From NCBI GenBank assembly GCA_024404875.1, contig JAKSPK010000025.1, forward strand, positions 1-36,170: 36,170 nucleotides of DNA, written 5' to 3'. This DNA comes from Oscillospiraceae bacterium. GTDB lineage: Bacteria; Bacillota; Clostridia; Oscillospirales; Ruminococcaceae. The position numbers and the translations under genes are program-made. Every line of letters starts with the position of its first letter. Position 1 is the stretch's first letter. The notes under the pieces were generated by a model. It ran no database searches. It worked only from the letters and a program-made list of their open reading frames with translations, and had not been told where the DNA came from. Positions 31,787 to 36,170 of the stretch are shown piece after piece.

Positions 31787-32560
31787 TCAGATGCCGAAAA
31801 AGCGCTTTGTATTTTCCAGCGCCTGTGCAGAAAGTGCGGATTCGCTGATCTGCATATGCTTTGCAAGCTCCGCCGCGACATACCGGATATTCTGCGGAAC
31901 ATTGACATTGCGCAGCCCCCTGACATTGCGCGGCGTCAGATAGGGCGCGTCTGTTTCGAGCATGACGCGCTCCGGCGGCAGCAGCCTGACCGCATCGCGC
32001 AGTGCATCACTGCGCCGGTCATCGCAGATCCAGCCGGTAATGCCGATCATGCAGCCGAGATCGAGATAGATTTGCAGTGTCCTTGCATCACCGGTGAAGC
32101 AATGCACGACCGAACGGCTGCACTGTTCCGGATGCTCCCGCATCAAAGCAGAAAAGTCCTCTGCGGCGGCGCGTTCATGCAGAAAAAGCGGCTTTCCCAG
32201 CTCCTCCGCAATCTGCACCTGCTGCTCAAAGCAGCGAAGCTGATTCTCCCGCGTCGAAAACATTCTGTCATAATCCAGCCCGCACTCTCCCACCGCAGCG
32301 ATCTTCGGATTATCGTTCACGATCTCGCGGATGCGCGCATAGTCAGCGGACTTTGCACTGTCGGCATTATGCGGATGTATGCCGCATGTGCCGAAGCAGT
32401 CATGCGTTTTCACATATGCGCTGACGCTTTCGTTTTCTTTCATATCCGAGCCGGTCAGAATGCAGGAAACGCCCGCTTCCGCCGCATCCGCAATGATGCG
32501 GTCGGGATCGCGGAACTGCCGGCAAAACAGATTCAGCCCGATGTCGATGTATTGGATCAT
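31787..32560 (-). CDS. tatD: TatD-family metal-dependent DNase
   Basis: 257 residues. Mg2+-dependent nuclease of the TIM-barrel amidohydrolase type. It follows the E. coli TatD pattern: IDIGLNL near the start (not the HxH of YcfH-type members), GIHPH (His62, His64), GECGLDYDR (Glu92), FLHER (His128), VHCFTG (His153) and ETDAPYL (Asp204). The FLHER version of the third motif is a minor variation. A GAAAGGAAAACAGGA leader precedes the ATG at 32560. It lies 125 nt downstream of hemZ on the same strand; co-transcription is possible because no clear terminator separates them. Confidence 0.93.
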   Translation of the reverse strand: MIQYIDIGLNLFCRQFRDPDRIIADAAEAGVSCILTGSDMKENESVSAYVKTHDCFGTCGIHPHNADSAKSADYARIREIVNDNPKIAAVGECGLDYDRMFSTRENQLRCFEQQVQIAEELGKPLFLHERAAAEDFSALMREHPEQCSRSVVHCFTGDARTLQIYLDLGCMIGITGWICDDRRSDALRDAVRLLPPERVMLETDAPYLTPRNVRGLRNVNVPQNIRYVAAELAKHMQISESALSAQALENTKRFFGI

Positions 32561-32685
32561 TCCTGTTTTCCTTTCAGATCTGACATTCTGTGTCAGTCAT
32601 CAATTTTGCAAATACACAATTCAGCTCAGCAAGCCGATACGCTGCCAAGTCAATAAGCGGGCTTTGTGCGGTATTGCCATATATT

Positions 32686-34134
32686 TCATCCAAGCAGCAT
32701 TCGCAGCTGCTTTTCCTTCTCTTTCATCAGCGCATCAAACCGCGCAAGATAGTCATAAGGATATTTGCATTCGGTCAGGCGTTCAATGCCGCGTCTGCCG
32801 CCCAGCACCTTTGTCGATGCCCCCGCGCCGATGCCGAGGATCGTCTGCGAATCGTCCATCATCATGACATTATAGGCACTCTCAAATCCCGGCTTTGCGT
32901 AACCGACATTTTCGAGATTGGCTGCCATGTTCTTCTGCCGATAAAGATAATACGGGCGGTATCCTGCCGCTGTCAGCGTTTTCTGCGCATAATCGACCAT
33001 TTCCGCAACAGCCTCCGCATCCGGCATCGAAAGGCTCTGATAAAAATCCGCAGCCTTTTTCAGTGACAGGCAATGCACCGTGATACTCTCCGGATCGAGA
33101 TGAACTGCACGGTCAATGCTTTCCCGGAAGCCCTGCACCGTATCGGCAGGTAATCCCGCAATAAAGTCCATATTGATATTGTCAAAGCCAAGTTCCCGCG
33201 CCAGCCGGAATTTGTCAACGGCATCCTGCGCGGTATGCGGCCGTCCTGCCGCTTTCAGCACATGATCCTGAAAGCTTTGCGGATTGACCGAGATACGCGT
33301 CACGCCGAACTGACGGAAAAAGCCAATGCTTTCCTGCGTGATCGTGTCCGGTCTGCCTGCTTCAATCGTGTATTCGCGAAGCGGCTGACCGCACACAAAA
33401 TTCCTGTGCAGCCATTCGAGCGGCTGATACAGGTCAATCGCAGTCGGAGTACCGCCGCCGATATATATGCTGTCAACGGTCAGACCGTACTCCCGTACGA
33501 TTTGGCCGACGAAATCGATCTCCTTTGCAAGACAGGCATAGTAATCATCGACCAGCCTGCCCATCTGCGAGACGGAATTGCTGACGAATGAGCAGTATTT
33601 GCAGCGTGTCGGGCAAAACGGGATCGAGACATAGATCGCAACGCTGTCCTTCGGCGCAGCACTGAGAATTGGCTGCTGCACTGCGAGAATATCTGCGGCA
33701 AGCTGCGTTTTTTCCTCGGTGGCGTGCCAGATATTCCTGAAATCGTCCTTTGCCTGTGCAACGCTGCCGGTGCGCTCCGAAAATTTCCGCAGCAAATTCA
33801 CCGGCCGGATGCCCGTCAGCATGCCCCATGCTGGGCGGATGCCTGTCAGCTTGCAGAACAGCGGATAGCTCAGGCCGGAAATCTCGCGGTCAAGAATGTT
33901 GTTTGCGAGATCTGCAGGGAGGATTTTCTCGCCGCTGCGCAGTTCTCCGCCGAGACAGACACAGCAGGAAAGCTGCTGTCCGTCCTTCACAGGACGCAGC
34001 ACCGCAGAAAAATATTCACCCTCTGCGGGCGGTTCCGACTCCGTTGAAAATGTGAATTTTTCCGCCGGACGGAACAGCTTCAGAAGCGCTTCCATCTCGT
34101 ATGTGCGGCTGTGGCCGAATGTGTGGATCACCAT
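32686..34134 (-). CDS. hemZ: Radical SAM coproporphyrinogen III oxidase-like protein HemZ
   Basis: 482 residues. The radical SAM motif is FCPTRCKYC, with Cys174, Cys178 and Cys181, followed by IGGGTPTAI. The 160-residue N-terminal extension and the ISVNPQSFQD motif fit the HemZ type of oxygen-independent coproporphyrinogen dehydrogenase found in Firmicutes. The classical HemN has a different N-terminus. Members convert coproporphyrinogen III to protoporphyrinogen IX; some family proteins are haem chaperones, so activity is not assured without haem pathway genes, none of which are here. The ribosome-binding site is GGGGAGG, with the ATG at 34134. Confidence 0.88.
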   Translation of the reverse strand: MVIHTFGHSRTYEMEALLKLFRPAEKFTFSTESEPPAEGEYFSAVLRPVKDGQQLSCCVCLGGELRSGEKILPADLANNILDREISGLSYPLFCKLTGIRPAWGMLTGIRPVNLLRKFSERTGSVAQAKDDFRNIWHATEEKTQLAADILAVQQPILSAAPKDSVAIYVSIPFCPTRCKYCSFVSNSVSQMGRLVDDYYACLAKEIDFVGQIVREYGLTVDSIYIGGGTPTAIDLYQPLEWLHRNFVCGQPLREYTIEAGRPDTITQESIGFFRQFGVTRISVNPQSFQDHVLKAAGRPHTAQDAVDKFRLARELGFDNINMDFIAGLPADTVQGFRESIDRAVHLDPESITVHCLSLKKAADFYQSLSMPDAEAVAEMVDYAQKTLTAAGYRPYYLYRQKNMAANLENVGYAKPGFESAYNVMMMDDSQTILGIGAGASTKVLGGRRGIERLTECKYPYDYLARFDALMKEKEKQLRMLLG

Positions 34135-34250
34135 ATTGTTCCGTCCTCCCCTTTTTTACAAACCGTGACTGGTCTTGCCCTGATGTAAAAGCAGCACTGC
34201 TTGGTCTTTTGCCTTAACAGCTTTGCCAGCTCTGCCGACAAATACAAAGG

Positions 34251-34290
34251 AGCCGCTGTCCGCTGCAAGGGATTGCAGGGAGCAGCGGCT
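34251..34290. terminator. Long hairpin after the acyl carrier protein gene
   Basis: An 8-bp outer stem (AGCCGCTG/CAGCGGCT) encloses an inner stem (CTGCAA/TTGCAG). On the plus strand it is followed by TTTTTG; on the minus strand it is followed by only a moderately T-rich stretch. It lies 13 nt after the acyl carrier protein stop, so it probably ends that transcript. Confidence 0.65.
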
Positions 34291-34303
34291 TTTTGCTGTT
34301 CAA

Positions 34304-34549
34304 TCAGAGCGTACCGCGCTCCGCAACGATCTCTGCAAGCTCACCGACATTCTTCATGCCGGAGACCTCCTTCATTTTGAACCGCATCTGAAACGCGCTC
34401 TCGATCTCCGAAATCAGATTGAAATGCTCGACACTGTCCCAGCCGTCCACATCTGCGGCGGTCATCTCATCATCCAGCTCGATGCTGTCATCGTCAAACA
34501 CTTCGCGGAAAATCGGCGTCAATGCCTCCATTGCCTGTTCCTTTGTCAT
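34304..34549 (-). CDS. Acyl carrier protein
   Basis: 81 residues. Ser39 in GWDSVEHFNL is the 4'-phosphopantetheine site, so the protein carries acyl groups as thioesters. The motif with Trp and Val (WDSVEHF) resembles carrier proteins of specialised acyl-transfer systems more than the housekeeping fatty-acid ACP (DSLD). It starts 15 nt after the DHHW-protein gene ends, behind AGGAGG, so both are one transcript. Similar ACPs occur beside MBOAT acyltransferases and DHHW proteins that acylate extracellular polymers; the MBOAT partner would lie to the right of this window (prediction). Confidence 0.9.
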   Translation of the reverse strand: MTKEQAMEALTPIFREVFDDDSIELDDEMTAADVDGWDSVEHFNLISEIESAFQMRFKMKEVSGMKNVGELAEIVAERGTL

Positions 34550-34564
34550 TGTTATTTCCTCCTT

Positions 34565-36170
34565 TTACTGTGTACGGATTTTCTCAACCTTCGCGCCGTT
34601 GTCGCTGTTGGCGCTGAAGCTGTTCATCGCGAACAGCACATCGGTCACACCATGCTCACGCAGGAATGTGATCGCATTGAGTTCAAAATACCGCATATCA
34701 ATGATATAAATCTCCTCGAAAGACGAGGTGAGCCACGGAGCCAGCGCATTGCCGTAGCTGTCTTTGATGATGCAGAGCCGTCTGCCGTTGTGGACATCGG
34801 TCTGCACACGGACGATATGGTCATCGCCGGCCATATAGACCATATAATAGCTAACCGGCGCGACATTGTCGATGTTCATGAAATAACTGCCTTCGCGCGG
34901 ATTGCCGAAGCTGTTGTTATAATATGTTGTCGTGAAATGCGCACGCGGAACATACCAGAAGAATTCCTCCGGATTTTCCTTGAGGATGATGTTATTTGAG
35001 AAGGTGTAGAGCGTGCCGACATAGTCATCCTTGCTATTGCGGTCGTACTCCTCAATTCGTGCGAACGGAACACGCGCATCTGCGGAGAATGCCTCACAGG
35101 CGTAGAATGCGCCGAGCGAAGACCAGTGGTGGTCGGTGCGCATAAAGACATTCTCATCCTGATGCTTTTCGAGAGCACCGTAAACATCAACCGGCGTAAC
35201 GCCGACCAGCGTTTTGTTGATATAGTCGATATTAGCCTTCTCGCTCGCGATGAGATGCTTGAACTCATCCGGCGTATAGAAAGAGCATACCGTCGGGATG
35301 ACCATGGAATACATATTGATATCCGGCGCGCTTTCTTTGAACCGGTTTAGGATACGCGCATAATTATCGCCCATCGTTTCCCAGCCGCCGAACAGCATAA
35401 TGCCGCGCTTGTTCACGATCAGAACGCCGTTGTTGCCCATTTCGCCCTCGCGCTCCGGCTCGTCGCTTTCCGGTGCAGTCGTCGTGGTGACGGCAGCGGA
35501 AACAGTCGTAAGCGTCTGCGCAGTCACATCAGCGCCGGCAGTCGTGACGGGCGGCGCGGTTGTCTCGGCGGGCGATTCCGGATCCGACTGCTGTGCGGCC
35601 GGCAGATCGCCGATCAGAACGGCATTGCCGCTGAGTCCCATATGCTTGCGGATGACCTGCGTCATCTCCTTGAAATCGTCGCGGTGCGGGACGGTATCAT
35701 TATAATACAGCTCGACACCCGAGGTATATTTTCCGCTCAGATAGGCTTCTGTCGAAAAGCTTGGCATTTTCGCGAGCATACGGTTTTCCTTCATAGATTT
35801 GACCGGACGCTCCAACACGAGATTAAAGATTGCAATGCCGAACAGCAGCAGCAGGCAAACGGCAATATTCCACTTTGCGGAGGTACGCTCTGTTCGCCGG
35901 ATGGTTTCCTCGGCCTTGCGGGAGCCGGCTTCCTTTTTCCATTTCTTCTCGTTTTCCTTTGCGAGCTTCCGGACAAAGGGTTTGGCATCGGCAGTCACTG
36001 CCTGATATTCTGCGGCAGCTCGCTGCGAGCGCATCGGCGCTGTCTCGTTGGTGACACGCAGTTCGCGGATGACCTGATCCTCTGGCGTATCGTCGTAGTA
36101 TGGATCATCATCGTATTCCGCATCGCTGTCGTACTCTGCGTCATCGTCGTATGCCGCATCGCTGTCGTAC
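34565..36170 (-). CDS. DHHW-family surface-polymer modification protein (5' end cut by window edge)
   Basis: At least 534 residues; the frame is open past the right edge. The N-terminal part in view is an acidic Tyr-rich repeat, then a basic segment, one transmembrane helix (near AVCLLLLFGIAIFNLVL), and an extracytoplasmic domain. That domain has an insert rich in Thr/Ala/Pro, then the RTDHHW motif with SSLGAFYACEAF, characteristic of the DHHW (AlgX/AlgJ-like SGNH) proteins that transfer acyl groups to polysaccharides. A later KDSYGNALAPWL stretch is the expected C-terminal Asp/Ser site. It precedes the acyl carrier protein gene. Likely product: an acyltransferase or esterase for a surface glycan, working with an MBOAT and ACP. 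The donor and target are unknown. Confidence 0.85.
   Translation of the reverse strand, partial: YDSDAAYDDDAEYDSDAEYDDDPYYDDTPEDQVIRELRVTNETAPMRSQRAAAEYQAVTADAKPFVRKLAKENEKKWKKEAGSRKAEETIRRTERTSAKWNIAVCLLLLFGIAIFNLVLERPVKSMKENRMLAKMPSFSTEAYLSGKYTSGVELYYNDTVPHRDDFKEMTQVIRKHMGLSGNAVLIGDLPAAQQSDPESPAETTAPPVTTAGADVTAQTLTTVSAAVTTTTAPESDEPEREGEMGNNGVLIVNKRGIMLFGGWETMGDNYARILNRFKESAPDINMYSMVIPTVCSFYTPDEFKHLIASEKANIDYINKTLVGVTPVDVYGALEKHQDENVFMRTDHHWSSLGAFYACEAFSADARVPFARIEEYDRNSKDDYVGTLYTFSNNIILKENPEEFFWYVPRAHFTTTYYNNSFGNPREGSYFMNIDNVAPVSYYMVYMAGDDHIVRVQTDVHNGRRLCIIKDSYGNALAPWLTSSFEEIYIIDMRYFELNAITFLREHGVTDVLFAMNSFSANSDNGAKVEKIRTQ
36098..36170 (-). repeat. 18-bp tandem repeat encoding an acidic Tyr-rich tail
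   Basis: Four units of six residues run to the window edge: YDSDAA, YDDDAE, YDSDAE and YDDDPY. The repeat probably continues beyond base 36170. It lies in the cytoplasmic N-terminal region of the DHHW protein. Confidence 0.85.

Overview
The window looks like part of the chromosome of an endospore-forming, cellulosome-type member of the Ruminococcaceae/Oscillospiraceae (Ruminococcus-like Firmicute). The evidence is a partial alpha/beta-type SASP gene, spoVG and a SpoIID-like cortex/peptidoglycan operon (sporulation); two secreted proteins carrying type I dockerins, one with a long Thr/Pro linker (cellulosome habit); and low-GC-Gram-positive signals throughout: AGGAGG ribosome-binding sites, TTGACA-17-TATAAT promoters, a T-box leader and T-tailed hairpin terminators. 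It reads as ordinary chromosome: no IS element, phage gene, CRISPR array, tRNA or rRNA was recognised.

Layout. 1-5.2 kb: SASP (cut by the window edge), then a secreted M6-like metalloprotease with an N-terminal dockerin, a redox-type XRE regulator (HTH fused to a desulfoferrodoxin-like module), and a convergent secreted transglutaminase-dockerin protein. 5.3-9.0 kb: a minus-strand operon of a transthyretin-like/proline-rich protein, a SpoIID-type protein with three peptidoglycan-binding modules, a small two-module peptidoglycan-binding protein and an AI-2E family permease. 9.3-13.6 kb: a YfhO-type multi-spanning membrane protein ending in a SHOCT module, and a membrane protein of unknown function. 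13.7-15.8 kb: aspS with a T-box leader and its own promoter. 15.8-19.9 kb: rubrerythrin, diverging from aspS, and convergent with it an iron-uptake operon feoA-feoA-feoB-(Cys-rich FeoB partner) with a DtxR/IdeR-like box over its start site. 20.4-23.0 kb: a large membrane protein combining RCK/TrkA-like Rossmann domains, a RyR-like domain and a zinc ribbon, the least described gene here. 23.0-27.7 kb: a tight operon murC-lexA-zapA-U32 peptidase. 28.0-36.2 kb: spoVG, a NUDIX hydrolase overlapping a second YfhO gene, tatD, hemZ, and an acyl carrier protein plus DHHW protein pair typical of surface-polymer O-acylation clusters; the DHHW gene runs off the right edge.

How they work together. Two themes recur. 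One is oxygen/iron handling: rubrerythrin, the Feo operon and the desulfoferrodoxin-like regulator, as expected of a strict anaerobe. The other is cell envelope and spore wall: MurC, ZapA, SpoIID/PG-binding proteins, two YfhO proteins and the DHHW/ACP pair. Three of the envelope membrane proteins carry unusual cytoplasmic appendages (SHOCT or acidic Tyr-rich tails). The strongest candidates for something undescribed are the RCK-RyR-zinc ribbon membrane protein and the HTH-desulfoferrodoxin regulator.
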